Source: Edaphochlamys debaryana (taxonomy: Eukaryota > Chlorophyta > Chlorophyceae > Chlamydomonadales). Taken from it: a stretch of DNA of 64,000 nt. The stretch spans positions 248,001-312,000 of the forward strand of contig JAEHOE010000045.1 of NCBI GenBank assembly GCA_016858145.1. Direction: 5' to 3'. Positions within the stretch are counted from its first letter, which is position 1, and each line of letters starts with the position of its first letter. Under the pieces are notes generated by a model, which made no database searches, was not told the DNA's origin, and was given only the letters and a program-made list of their open reading frames with translations. Positions 1 through 11,800 of this stretch are shown here, one piece after another. Made by a program: the position numbers and the translations under genes.

Positions 1-1309
1 TCGGGCATGGCGGGCTTGCCGCCCGTGATCTTGGCCCACATCACCTGCGGGGAGTAAGGGGCAGGTGCGGGAGGCGCTGAGGGGCCAGGGAGCAGCTGCT
101 CGGCAGCTTCCACATCACGGGTTGCCATGTGTGCCGCCCATCACCGCTGCAACCTCGCCCACACATACTGCACCACAAGACCTCGAGCGGCGCAGACCGC
201 ATAGCACACCCCTTCCTGCCCGGATACACTCCCTCCTCCCGCCTTCCCGCCCGCCTCTACCATAACCCCCCCTCCCACCCGCCCCCCGCACCGGGATGAG
301 GGACAGGGGCTTGAGCACGGGCACCCCCGAGGTGGCGATCACCAGCGCCTCGCAGCCCGCGAAGGCCTTGGCGAAGGCCGCCCCGGAGCCCTGAGAGATG
401 TCCGCCTCAAAGACGGCCGCCTCGGGCACACCCAGGGCGGTCAGCTTGGGCTTGCTCTGAGGGAAGGAAGGGGGCGGAAGGCAGCGTTGAGTCACGAGGT
501 GGCCGCGGAGACTTACGCACACTGGTGCTAGTCCCCGCGGGGAGTTTCTCCGGGATGGCCCGCACCACGGTCTGCCCGGGAAGCATTAGGCATGGGGGCT
601 TGTCTGGAACCGGGCTACCTCATGGACGGTACATCGTCGCAGCCCGGCCTGCACACTTCCTGGGTACGGCCTCAGGAGAAGATAGCCTGCAGGGGCCGCC
701 CCCAGGGGCTTGCCGCCCCTGCCCCTGCCCCTGCGCCGCACGCACCGAGCTGTTGCGCACGATGGCCCGCACGTCGAAGTCCTCCTTGCGCTGCGCCAGC
801 TTCTGAGCCACAAGGGAGCCCGTGCGGCCTGCGGGACATCGCGCATTCATGTTACGACCCGTGGTCAGTGCTGGGTCAGCGCATGAATTGCACGGCCCGG
901 GCTATGGCACGTGCTGAGGACGTGAAGGGCGCGGGTGAAGGGTGGGGGCAAGGGCACAGCGGCGCCCCAGGCCACGCATTAGCACCCCAGCTGCTTGCCT
1001 GCAGCTCCCGTGACGGCAACCTGAAGGGGACAGGGCAGTGGAGGAGGGGTGTGAGGGAAAAGGTCGTGGGGGTAAGCCGCGGGGCGAAGCTGCGCGGAGC
1101 CACTCGCTCCAGGCCGGAGGTTCCAGGGACGGTCTGTGGGTGTTGCGAGCTCGTCGCGAATGGCGCTCCCTCTCGCGCCCCGCTCCCTCGTGCCTCACCT
1201 TCAGCGCCGCGTCCACCTTGACGGCGTAGCCGCGAGCGTTTGCGGAGCGACCGCGAAGGCCATTCTGGCCGAACGCCGGACGCGCGCACCGAACAGGAAC
1301 GCTCTGCAT
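1..1309 (-). CDS. Atypical SDR NAD(P)-binding protein, plastid-type leader (3' end outside window)
   Basis: Probable NAD(P)-dependent Rossmann-fold protein of the atypical SDR (NmrA/At5g02240-like) group. Exons from the 5' end: 1309-1199, 1020-999, 828-746, 456-292, 44-<1, with phases that join cleanly. The first exon encodes MQSVPVRCARPAFGQ..., rich in R, A, S and hydroxylated residues, like a chloroplast transit peptide. A 22-nt second exon plus the start of the third create VAVTGAAGRTGSLVAQKL, the GxxGxxG dinucleotide motif. Downstream FEADISQ, CEALVIATSGVP and VMWAKITGGKPAMP match the usual order in plant homologues (acidic-D-I, then ALVI-TSAVP). Intron 2 starts with GC (AG|GCAAGC). The catalytic and C-terminal part continues beyond base 1. 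Substrate unknown. It shares a 348-bp divergent upstream region with VFL3. The family assignment is firm; exact subfamily and plastid location are inferred. Confidence 0.85.
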
Positions 1310-1657
1310 CGTGACAGGTGTATAGTGTGCTGAAGTGACAGACGGGAAGGCAGCGTGTGATATGGGCGTTTCGAGGTGGCCGCTGGCATGAGCGACTCGG
1401 CACCGACGGCACGGCCCCCGATTGCCCCGAAGCCCCGATTGCTTTCCCCTCGCCTCCCTTGACAGGTATAGCAACCGCCCCCGTTACATTCTTCTTGCAC
1501 AGTATAACGACTCTATTACACGCGTTTGGACACTCCAACCCGCACTGGTCAACGACTTGTCCGAAGTGCACTTCTGCCTTTCCTAGCTTTGACACAGCAT
1601 GAGACACATGTAAACAACCAGTTTTGCGCTACGCTGGCGTTGACTGGCCGCACCACA
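1310..1657. promoter_or_regulatory. Divergent intergenic region, SDR / VFL3
   Basis: 348 bp between the two start codons, so it must hold the 5' UTRs and promoters of both genes. I see no clear TATA box or other named element. Confidence 0.5.
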
Positions 1658-4600
1658 ATGGACTTCAGCGAGACGGTGAGGGCAGCGCCGTTTGCTGTGG
1701 AAGGACTGCCTGGTGGCGCCTTATGTTGCCATCAAGGCATCGAAGGGCTCCCAACGCGTCAGAACGCCCTCTGGCCTTCAGGTGGACGTGAATTTCCATG
1801 GTGTAGCCTACCTGCTGACCGTGTCGACGATTGAGGGCGAGACGCTCTGCTTGGAGGTCGAACAAAAGTCTGACTGCTCACGATGGCGTGGCGACTTTAC
1901 CTCTCGTTGTGAGTCGGGCAAGGGCTGTCGCCATGCTGCTCCGCGTCCCTTGCCAGAATTGCGGCTCACGCGCCCTTCCACCCCGCACCGTCACCCTCAG
2001 ACATCGAGGACATCACCGCAAAGACGGGGAACTTCAAGAAGTTCCCTGTCTTTGTAAAGATGCTGCTCTCGGCGCTGAAGCAAGCGTCCGACAGCGTGTT
2101 TGTTGACCTGCTCACGTACCAGGACCTGGAGGTGCTGAAGAGCCGTAAGGCGGGGGGGCAGGCGGCTCCGCCCCGCTCCCAGGCCCCCAACAACAAGCGC
2201 TACCTCATCATGACCTATGCGGCGGAGTTCGACCGTGTCCACTACCCTCTCCCCCTGCTGTACGAGGAGAACCCGGACCCCCAGAACCTCAAGCGCATCA
2301 TCAGCCAGCTGCGCTCGGAGGTGGAGGCGCTGCAGGCGGAGGCGGGGCCACGGCGGGGCAACGAGGCGTCGGCGGAGCTGCGGAGGCTGCGTGAGGAGAA
2401 CAGCTCGCTCCGGCACCAGATCAAACAGCTGGAGAAAGGCTGGGGCGGCGGCGCAGGGGCGGGAGGCGGTCCGGACTCGGAGCGCTCGTCGGAGCTGTCG
2501 CGGGAGCTGCGGATGGTGAGTGAGGGGCAAGTGGGGGTTGTTGGCACGGGGCCTCTGGAAGAGAGTCCACCTGAGCAAGGCCAACAAGCTACAGTGCCAG
2601 CCCTCATGGTCCCGCAAGGCAGTGACTGCTTGCACGGCATGCGTTACCCACTATCCCGCTGGCCACTCCCAGCCGTTGGCGTTGTGTCAGCACGGCCCTA
2701 GATGACGATACTGCAGAGGGCAGGCAGCCGGAGTGGACCGATGCGGGCAGCTCCCTCGTTGGCCCACCTGCACGCACACCCCTGCCACCCCAGGTGCGCA
2801 AGGAGCGGGACCTGCTGCAGGCGCGCGTGGAGGCGGCGGAGGCCGAGCTGGAGCGGGAGCGGGGGCTGCACCGGCGGGAGCTGCGGCGGCGGGGCAAGGA
2901 GCAGCAGGAGGTGCGTGGCGGGAGGGAGATGAGGCCTCATACCCCCCTGCCAGACTTAAGTGCGGAAGGTGATGACGGTAGCCTTGGCCGCTTGCCCCGG
3001 GTGCCCCTGCAGCTGGTGGACGAGGTGGGGCGGTGCAAGGAGCAGATCCGGGAGCTCAAGATGCGAATACGGCAGCTGACGGAGGAGCTGGAGGGGCGGG
3101 ACCGCCGCCTGACGTCGACGGACCGCGTCCGGTGGGTGCCGGCTGGGACCAGGGGGCGCCGTGTGCGGCCTGGCGGGGGACGAGGCACTGCCGCACTGTC
3201 CTGCTGGGGCATGACAGCTGACTGGGCATGGCTCAACACGCAGGGGCGCCTACGGCCGGACGTCTGGAGACGCGCCGGGGCCACGCCGGCCCACCCCCAG
3301 CAGCCGAGGGTGAGCAGGGGGAAGGGTGGTAGCCACGAGGAGGCGCTCGGTTATGACCCTGCGGTAGCCGCATGTGTGCTCACCTCGCAGCGCCTGACGC
3401 CCCACCCTGCTGCTTGCTGGCTGCAGGCCTAGCCCCAGCTACATGCAGCCCACGCGGGGCGCGGACAGCCGCAGCAACAGCCGCGGGCGGGCGACGTCCA
3501 GTGCGGAGCGGTCCCGACCCAACTCGGCGCCCGTGGGGCCTCGGCCCAGGTGGGGCGCGGGGCTGGGGGAGCGGGACCTGGGTACGGCCGGTGCCTGCTC
3601 GTTGGGGGAGCAGGCACACGTGAGGAGACACGCACGGACGCGAAATGGTATGGGCGGAAGGTTCAGGAGATGCCGGTCAGGAGATGCTGGCGTCAGCTCC
3701 GCTGCCCTCCCCAAACCTGGATTATCCGCCGGCCTCAGGTTCGACCCCACGGAGTACGTGCGGCAGCGGCGGGAGCGGGACGCGGGGCGCCGCAGCAACG
3801 CGCCCACGCCCCCGCGCTCAGCGGGCACTTCCCGGGCGTCATCCGTGTCGGGTGAGCGGGCGGGGCTGGTGCTGCACGAGCAGCACGCCACAGACACACG
3901 GAAGCGTCCTGGCAAGCTGGCCGGTTATCGGCGTGCCAGCTCTCTGGCACTGGTCGGGACAGGTTAAGGATGCAGACACGAGTCGCGGGATCAAAGCGTG
4001 CACGGCTGCCAACAGGCCGCCCGCACGTGCGTGCTAGCTGCAAGGGCGGGGACCGGGGACGCCAATGCCAGCAACTTGGCGACCACCCGTCTCCTCCTCC
4101 TGCCCCAGGCGCGCGGCCCACCTCCGCCGACCGGCTGCCCAACATCCGCAACGGCTCGCCCTACTCCAGCCGCCCCAGCAGCTCGGAGCGGTACCGCCCC
4201 ATGACGGGACCGGCGCCGGGCGGCCGCACCAGCGGAGGGGGCAGCCGAGGCTCGGCGGATCGGGCGGGGTCACGGGGCTTCGCAGACGCGTACGGGGCGC
4301 CACGGTCCCGGGGGGTATCGCCCGGAGGGCGGGCGCAGGCGTGGGGCGAGCCGTCTGCGGGCAGCGGCGCCGGCGGCTGGTCCAAGTTCCCCACGGGCGC
4401 CGGCGGGGGCGACCCCGGGCGGCGCGTGTCGGGCAGCTCGCCCCGCTCCATGTCCCCCGGGCGGGCGCTGCTGGAGGTGAAGCAGAAGATCAACAACTTC
4501 GTGGCGGGGCGGGGCGGCACGCTGCCGGGTGAGTACTGGCTAAGAGGAGCAGGGTTCGCGTCGGTTTGGGGAGAGGGGCTCGGGGGGGCTTTTGCCCGGA

Positions 4601-4951
4601 GGCCCCGCCTGATTGCGTACTGGTCGGACTGGGCTGGCCTCATGCCCACGGCGTCGGTACACCACGGGCCAGTCAACCCGCCCGCTAGTTCCTCCCCTCC
4701 CTCCTCCCGCCCTCCCGCCCTGACCCCTCTCTCCCGCTGCCCCTGTCCTCCCGCCGCCCGCAGAGGAGGCCTCCGGCTCCCAGGTGGGCCCCCCCGACCA
4801 CGTGAGCCTGTCGTCCAAGTCGCAGGTGTTCGACGACGCCACCGCCGAGATCGCCGACATCGACTCCCGCCTGCACGCGCTGCAGAGCTTCCTGCGCATG
4901 GCCAAGACCTCCTCGGCCTCCGCCAGCACCACCACCACCGCGCAGGCGTGA
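1658..4951 (+). CDS. VFL3: VFL3 / CCDC61 basal-body protein
   Basis: Orthologue of Chlamydomonas VFL3 and animal CCDC61, a SAS-6/XRCC4-fold paralogue that controls basal-body number and orientation and binds microtubules. Exons: 1658-1675, 1782-1908, 2001-2515, 2794-2910, 3013-3131, 3427-3549, 3739-3851, 4109-4528, 4764-4951; 579 aa. Residues 1-140 form the head domain: VDVNFHGVAYLLTV, LEVEQKSDCSRWRGDF, IEDITAKTGNFKKFPVF, LLTYQDLEVLK, KRYLIMTYAAEFDRVHYPLP. A predicted coiled coil covers about 150-260. A basic Ser/Arg/Gly-rich disordered part holds the conserved RFDPTEYVRQRR, and the C-terminus has EIADIDSRLHALQSFL, as in CCDC61. The first exon is only 18 nt (MDFSET). A TGTAA polyadenylation candidate lies 288 nt after the stop. 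Its presence implies that the organism builds centrioles or flagella at some stage. Confidence 0.95.
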
Positions 4952-5686
4952 CGCGGGGCCAGGGGGGTAGGGTGTGGAGCAGCGTGGCGTGGTTTGGCGC
5001 GGGTGCGGTGTGGATGGCGGGGCGGTGGAGAGGAGGGGCGGACGCGCCTCGGGGAGGGGCGGCAGGAGGTGCTGGAGTGGGAGCGGACGGGGCTGAGGCG
5101 GGTGGAAAGGAGCGGAGCAGGTGTAGGTTGTGGACGGGAGTGGCGTGCAGGCGCGATGAGGCTCAGTACTGACTCGTGAGCTGACTTGACGATGAGCGGG
5201 GGGGATTGAGGACTCACGCCAAGGCGATTCATGACGATGTAATGCGACTGCAGCTTCCTGTGGCCTACGGTACCTAGAGTGCGCGCGGGGCCGCGGGCTC
5301 GTGCCGCGACAGCCCAGCCTGTACCCCGACGGGGCCACGCCACTGAAGCCGCCTATCGCTCGAGGCGGCTCAGGAACGTGCTTCCCGTGCTGCAGCCCTG
5401 AAAGGACTCACTCCCTCCCTCCGATTACCCTAACCTAGTCACGCAGAGCCGCGTCCACCTTCAACATCATCCAGGGCAAGGGCCGACACCGCAAGCTACA
5501 ACCACGATGCCTTGGCTGTATCTTGTATGCAATGGCAAATGGCGTCCATGGCCAGCCTACAGCCTGCCGCTACCCCACCTGCTCCGGCCCCCCACCCCCA
5601 CCATGCTGCATGCAGGCTGCAATCCTTGGAAGGGTTCACAGCATCCACACGGCACACGGCACACAGCTACCCCAGCCGCCCACCCT
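4952..5686. other. Convergent intergenic region VFL3 / OPR-like gene
   Basis: 735 bp holding the two facing 3' UTRs. Apart from the TGTAA at 5239, I see no gene, repeat or structured RNA here. Confidence 0.6.
5239..5243 (+). terminator. Candidate TGTAA polyadenylation signal of VFL3
   Basis: TGTAA, the usual green-algal nuclear poly(A) signal, 288 nt downstream of the VFL3 stop. A plausible 3' UTR length; not proof of use. Confidence 0.5.
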
Positions 5687-7998
5687 CTACGCCACGGTCC
5701 CCTGCCCCTGCTCGGGGCCGTACCCTAGCAGGGACATGACCGCCCGGTCCGCCGCCGACAGTGCCACCCAGCGGGCCGCCCCCACGCCTTCGCCCTCCCG
5801 CCAGTACTGCGCTCCCTCCCGCAGCGCCCCCGCGCCCAGCCCCGCCAGGCTGCTCAGAGCCAGCGCCACGTCAGCAGGGTCCGACCCTGCAGGCCCCAAG
5901 CTCCCCTCCTCCTCTATCGCTGTCGCTCCTTCCGCCCCCTTGCTGGCCTGAACCCAACCTCGCCCCTGCCCCTGCCCCTGCTCCTGCCCCTCCCGCTCCG
6001 CCTCCGCCTCCGCCCGCAGCCTGGTCCGCAGCGCCCCCACCAGCGCCCCCAGCCACTCCCCCTCGGGAGGGGCCTCCGCCAGCTTGAGCGTCGACCAGGC
6101 CAGCAGCGCCAGCAGGTGCGCATCCAGCGCCTGATCCGGATCCAGATCCAGATCCCAGCCCAGGCCCGGCCGTACCGCCGCCAGCACCCGCTGGGTCCAG
6201 GGCGGCGCGGGCCGCACGCCCAGCCGCGCCAGGCCCTGCAGCAGCAGCACCAGGTCGCCGGGGGCCACCTCCTCCACCGCACCGGGCGGGTCCCACCACT
6301 CGAGCAGCGCCTCGCTCCGCAGCCCGCCGTCCGCTGCTGCCACCGCCGCCACCGCCTTCACAAGCCCCACCTCCGGCCCCGCCCCAGCCCCGGCCCCCAC
6401 TCCTGCTCCAGCCCCAGGCCCCGCCGCCTCCGGCGCTGCCGCAGCCCGGCCCGGCCCGGACGCCTCCGCGCAGCCGAAGTGGCCCGCGGCCCACACGAGT
6501 CGGGCCATGGTGCCGGGGGGCGTGCCCGCGCCCTCCGCGGCCGCCCGGCGCAGGGCCGCGGGCAGCTGTTCGGCCAGGGTGGCCCGGGGCAGTGCGTCCA
6601 GGCCCAGGGCGGCTGCGGCCAGCAGGGTGGCAGCCAGCTGGGGGGGCCGGAAACCGTCCCACTGTGCCTGCGGGAGGGAGGGGAGGGCACCGGGGGTGGG
6701 CAGGCGTGTGTCATGTAGGTGGGGGCGTGGGAGGTCTACGCATATGTCGGCACTCTCAAGCCTGAGCGACAGGCTGGGGATCACTCGGGCTCTGGCTCCG
6801 GCGCCTGATGCGTCCGACCCCCGCTGCCGCACCAACCCCCTCTCCTCCCTCCCCCCACGGCGCACCTCCATGGCGGCTGCGAAGCGCCGGCGCCACTCCG
6901 GGGAGGGCCGCCACCGCACCCCCGCCAGGGAGGCCGCCGCGTGCTCCAGCTGCCGCGCACTGAGCCCCCCCATGGCCGCCCCAGTGGCTGCGGCCATGCG
7001 CCCCACCAGCGCCCGCGAGGGCACGTAGCGGGGCTGGCTGCGCGCGAACGCGTACATCACCTGCGGAGGCGGGTGCGTGGAGGGGTTTGTCAGCAGCTGT
7101 GGGAAGGCGCAACCCGTGCCGTGCGGATCCCAACAATTCGCTGCAGGCTGCAGATGCATCGGCCCAGACTGTCTTGCGTGCCAGGCCTTCCAAACTGCCC
7201 CCAACAGCGGCGCCGCATCCTTTTCCCCCCCCCCCATGTCCCCCTTGCTGCCCCCCTGCCCCCCCCACCGTGATGAGTGAGTCCACGTTAAGCTCGTCCA
7301 GGCGCTCTAGGGTGAGGGCCTGAGGGGGGTGGGGTGAGGAGGGGGGGGGCCAGCAAGGTCGGTGATGGAGGCAGAGGCCGCCAGGTAGCAGGGGGTGGCA
7401 GCGGGAGATGCCCTGGTCAGGAGGCCCCTGAACATGACAGGGCTCCCCTCCTCGTTCCTCCACCCCGCCCACCCCACCGCGCCTCATCCTACCTCCAGGC
7501 GCGCCAGCATCTCCGGACTGGCTTCCGGCGGGTCCTGCGGGGCCGTGGGGACAAGGTCAGCCGGGCTGCCGGGTCGGCATCGGACTTGGCCGCCACAGCG
7601 CCTACCTTCCCCGGTGCCGCCTACACTCCCTTGCAACCCCCCTCCCTCCCAGGGCCGCGGCCCACCTTGTACACGCGGTGGAGGACCAAATGGAAGTTGG
7701 GCCGCTGGGGCGCCACCGCCCCGTCAGCAGCAGCAGCAGCTGCGGACCGGTCCGCACCAAACCCCGCGGCGGCGGCGCCTGTCTCGGCGGCTGCGGGGGC
7801 TGCTGGGGGCGACGCGGCGGCGCGGTGGCGGGGGGCGGATGCATGGCTGTGTCGGGTCCCACAGGGCCAGGAAGCGGTGGTGGCGGGCCTCCTCACGGGC
7901 GTGGAAGGAGCCTGCAGTTGACAGGGGGCGGCGCGGGTGGGCCGTGGAGAAAGCGTCGTGACGACCGGAGGGTTGACCGCCGGGATGCCAGTCCGCAC
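5687..7998 (-). CDS. OPR/FAST-kinase-like helical-repeat protein
   Basis: Probable organellar RNA-metabolism factor built of helical repeats of the octotricopeptide/FAST type. Exons: 7998-7666, 7534-7493, 7319-7269, 7060-6866, 6667-5687; 533 aa. Repeat-like units recur every 35-45 residues: LNVDSLITVMYAFARSQPRY, LSARQLEHAAASLAGVRW, FRPPQLAATLLAAAALGL, GTMARLVWAAGHFG, GDLVLLLQGLARLGVRP, and ADVALALSSLAGLGAG near the C-terminus. Such L-x-A-x-A-x-L-G/R-x-x-P units are typical of OPR and FAST proteins (for example Tbc2), which bind organellar transcripts. The segment encoded by 7998-7700 is Ala/Pro/Ser/Arg-rich and could be a transit peptide. It is the least certain part: an alternative frame there (HAREEARHHRFLALW) is also open, and an upstream exon may exist. 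No RAP domain is visible. RNA target unknown. Confidence 0.7.
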
Positions 7999-8867
7999 TC
8001 CGTCGTCTCGTCGCCGTGATGCGACAGCACCACTCCATACGAAATAAACGACAGCGCACCGTGTGGCACGACGCCCAGCGCGGTGTCGTGATGCGCGCTA
8101 GGGTTCCGCCGCTGAGCGCTCCGGTGCTCCGCTCCATGTCAGATTGCACAACCTAGGCAACTCGATACCGTCGATTCAGGTGCGGCATCAGTCAAGGCCC
8201 AAACTGCGCGGCGACCAATCCGTCACATCGGCGGATGCCTCTTCGCTGTGTGGTTTAAGTGCCCTTGTGCTCAGTATAGCAGCAACATGGAGGATGTGCT
8301 GCAAGGCCACGGTCGCACTAACATCAACTGGTCCGACGGCGGCCCCCATGTCGCCGCAATCCTTCCCGCCCTTTGCTCCTTTCGCCCCCTCTCCGCGCCT
8401 CTCACGGGCCCCATCCGACTCCCCCTCACAAGCAAGCAACTCAATTAGCCCACCTCACAGCGTTCCCCTCAACGACCAGTGATGCAGCCAAGACACAGTG
8501 CAACGACCACGGCGGGGCATGGAGTAGGGCCCTCCAAGCCACCCCCTCGAATGACACAGCAGTCCAGTCCGAACCATTCGACCACCGTACCCCTGCGCGA
8601 CTCACACAGGGCTCCAACCCTTCGAGACTAGACATTGTAGACAACCACTGCTGGGACCGCAAGCCATGAGCGCTCTCACTCCCTGCGGTCACCCCGCAAC
8701 GCCCCGCACCTCGGCAGCCCAGCATCACCCCTGCGTGCGGCCCACTCCCGGCCCTCCACCCCGTCCACTATCCTTGAGCATCCGTGTTCTTGCTCGACGG
8801 CCGGCACGTGCACATGCAGCACAACTTGGCTTGAGTCTCGATTCTTGATTCTGGGGCACTGCGGCGC
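7999..8867. other. Intergenic region
   Basis: 869 bp between the start of the OPR-like gene and the stop of the J-domain gene, both on the minus strand. It should contain the 3' UTR of the J-domain gene and the promoter of the OPR-like gene. It is less GC-rich than its neighbours. No further coding signal or repeat was recognised. Confidence 0.5.
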
Positions 8868-11800
8868 CTACTGCACCAGCTGGCCCCGGTCGTACAGCCG
8901 CCGCTTCTCGTCGTCCTTCAGGGTGTCGTACGCGATCTGCAGCTTCTGGAACCGCACGAGTGCCGTACGCTGCACCTCCTCGTCGGCGCCCACCTGCCGG
9001 TCGGGGTGCAGCTGCATGGCCTGGGGGGTGGGCGGGGGGCAGGGGGATGGGGGGGGGCAAGTGCTTGCAGAGAGTACGACACGTGCGCCACCTGCCCTTG
9101 GCTTCGTGTGTGCCCGGGGGGGACGTGTTCCCCCGTGTGCTGCAATCCCTGGGTGGCAGCCAAACTCACGCCTTCACCTAAGCCCCCCCGGGCCCCGCCT
9201 ACCGCCTTCTTGAAGGCGACCTTGATGTCCTCCATGGACACAGTCTCTGCGGCGCAGGGGGGTACGGGAGAAGACCGGCAGTCCGTGAGGGCCCAAGCTC
9301 CTCCCGCGCCTGACTGCGCCCATCCGCGATACCCTGCACCCACCCCTCCCCCACCCAGCATCGTGTACACCCCTCATCCTGCCCCTTGCACTCCCTCACC
9401 CACCCCACCCCATCCCTTCCCCACCCCTCCCTCCTACCCGCGTCCTGCAGCCCCAGGGCCCGGTAGTAACCCAGGAAGTCGCTCCGCCGCCGCCGGTGCC
9501 GCCCCGCGTCCTCGCCCCCGTAGCCCGACTCCCCCGCAATGCCGTGGTCCCGCGGGCGGTGCGTGAAGCGGGCGCTGGAGCCGTAGCGGGCGGCGCGGCG
9601 GGCCTCCTGCTCCTCCTCGGCCGCACGCCGCTGGGCCTGGGGGGGGGGAAAGGGGCAGGGCGGAGAGGGGGGAGAGGTGAAGGGGAAGGGCGGGAGGGGA
9701 AAGGGTTGGTCCGTGAGCGCATCGTCAACATCGACTGATAAGCTTGGTCGACTGCCACCCCTCTGGAACCCTCCGGAACCCTAGCCCCTCCGGAACCTTT
9801 GACTGTCGCCCGCCCCGCTTGTCCCCCCCCCCCCCTCCACCTCCTCCACCATCCTCGCCACGAAGCGCTGCCGCTCCAGCCGCCGAGCCGCCTGCCGCCG
9901 CCACAGCTGCTCCGCCCTGCGCCCGGGGGCAGCCACACACGGGGGGGGGGGGTTGAGCTGCTGCAGTGCCCCCGCCAAACCCCGCTCCTGCTCCCTGCTC
10001 CCAAGCCCTCGGCACAAGCCACACCGCCCACTGCCCTCTGCCCCCCCCTCCCCTGCTCCCCCTTTTCATCTGAAAACCATTCTCCCCCCCTGCCCCACCA
10101 CTTGCGCCGCTCCTGTGGGTCCCAGTTCCAGGGCTCGTCGTGCTCCCAGCGCCGCCAGTCCGCATCCGACCACAGCCACAGCATGTACTCCTCGTTGCCC
10201 TGGGGGGTGGGGTGGGGTGGGGTGGGGGCGGGGGGCGTAGAGCACGGGCAGTGATGGCGAGTGGGGGACAGGGGCAAGGGCGTGCGGCACCACAACGCCT
10301 GACAGCTGGCCTGCAACCCCCGGCACCCCCCATCCCTAGCGCGCTGCCGGTCTGGGTGCAGACGGGAAAAGGGGCAGCGGCCTCATCGCAAGCCGACAGA
10401 AAGGAACAAGCCGCCACCACCACCCCTCCCCCAGGTACCCACCAGGGAGCCCGGGTCCCCCCCGACGCCCTCGTCCGCCCGTGCCGCCGCCGCGGCCGCC
10501 GACGCCGCCCCGCTGCCGTACACCTCGTGCCTGTCGTACTGCTTGTAGAACTCGTAGTCCGCCCGGACCTGCGCGCGCGAATGCGTGTGGAGCGAGGGGG
10601 TGAGCGCCTCCGTGGCGGCGACTCAGGAGCCGTATGCCCCAAGCTCGGTGGTGCCAAGTTCGCAGGGCCGGGGTGCGCCCCATCACCTCCAGCCACAGAT
10701 GCGGAGATCGTGGAGCCCAAGGACGGTACGGCATCCTAAATGACCGGCGACCACCTCTCGTCCTAGACAAGCTGGCCAGCCCTCGGGCCAAGGACCTTCC
10801 CTTCCCTCCCCGCTGTCCTCCCAAGCCCCTTCCCCCGCCCCATCCCCCCACCCTCCCCCCACCTGCTTGGCGGTCTGCACCGCCCGCTGGGTCTGCGGCC
10901 GCTGGTGCGCCCACATGCCTGGAGGGGGGGAGCACGGGTTGGGGGCGGGGTTGGGAGGTTGGTTGGGATCGGGCGGCGACAACGACAGCTCGGCGCTTGC
11001 ACCTACGCCTCCGCATGCCCCGGCCCCGGGCTCCCTGCGTGCCCCCCTGCCTACCGCGCGTGTCCACTCCTGACGAGCGACAGCCCCCACCTCCTCCCCA
11101 CCCTCCTCCCCACCCTGCTCCCCACCCTCCTCCCCACCCTCCTCCCCACCCTCCTCCACGCACCCGCCCCGCTGGCCGCCAGTGCCGCCATGGTCAGTGC
11201 CTCCACGGGCCCCATGGGGGGCAGCAGCGGCAGCCAGGAGCCCAGCTCCCCCGCCAGCAGGCCCAGGCCCCCCGCCACCCCCCCGCCGCCCAGGGAGGCC
11301 TTGGCGGGGGACACGTGCTGGGGGGCCACCACACCGCCTGGGGGGGGGGCGGGGGGGAGAGGTGGGGGAGAGAGGCGGGGGGCGGTGGATGAGGGGGGGG
11401 GGAAGAGCGGGGCCGGTCGTGGGCATAGGCGGGGGGTTACAGCCGGGATGTCGAGGTGGAGGCAGCACAATTGTGCGGTCGTCGTAGGGGAAACGGGTGG
11501 TGGTGTCCAGATCGTAATGCAGTGGGAAAGGGCCCCATGGGGGGGGAGGCAGAGGTCGTGGCCCTCGATGTCGCTCCAAGTCCCTGTGGCCCCCTGCCCT
11601 CCCCACCTTCCCGGGTGCCCCCCATGGCGGCTGTGAAGACCTGCGGCAGGATCACCCCGCTGGTGCCCTGCGGGGGGAGGAGGGGGGGACAGGGTGCGGG
11701 TCTTGGGGGGCGGGCCCAAGGCCGAGAAGAGGGCATGCTGGACAGGTCCAGCACTGGGGCCAGCCCAGCACCCGGATAGAAGACTTGCGAAGGGCCGGAC

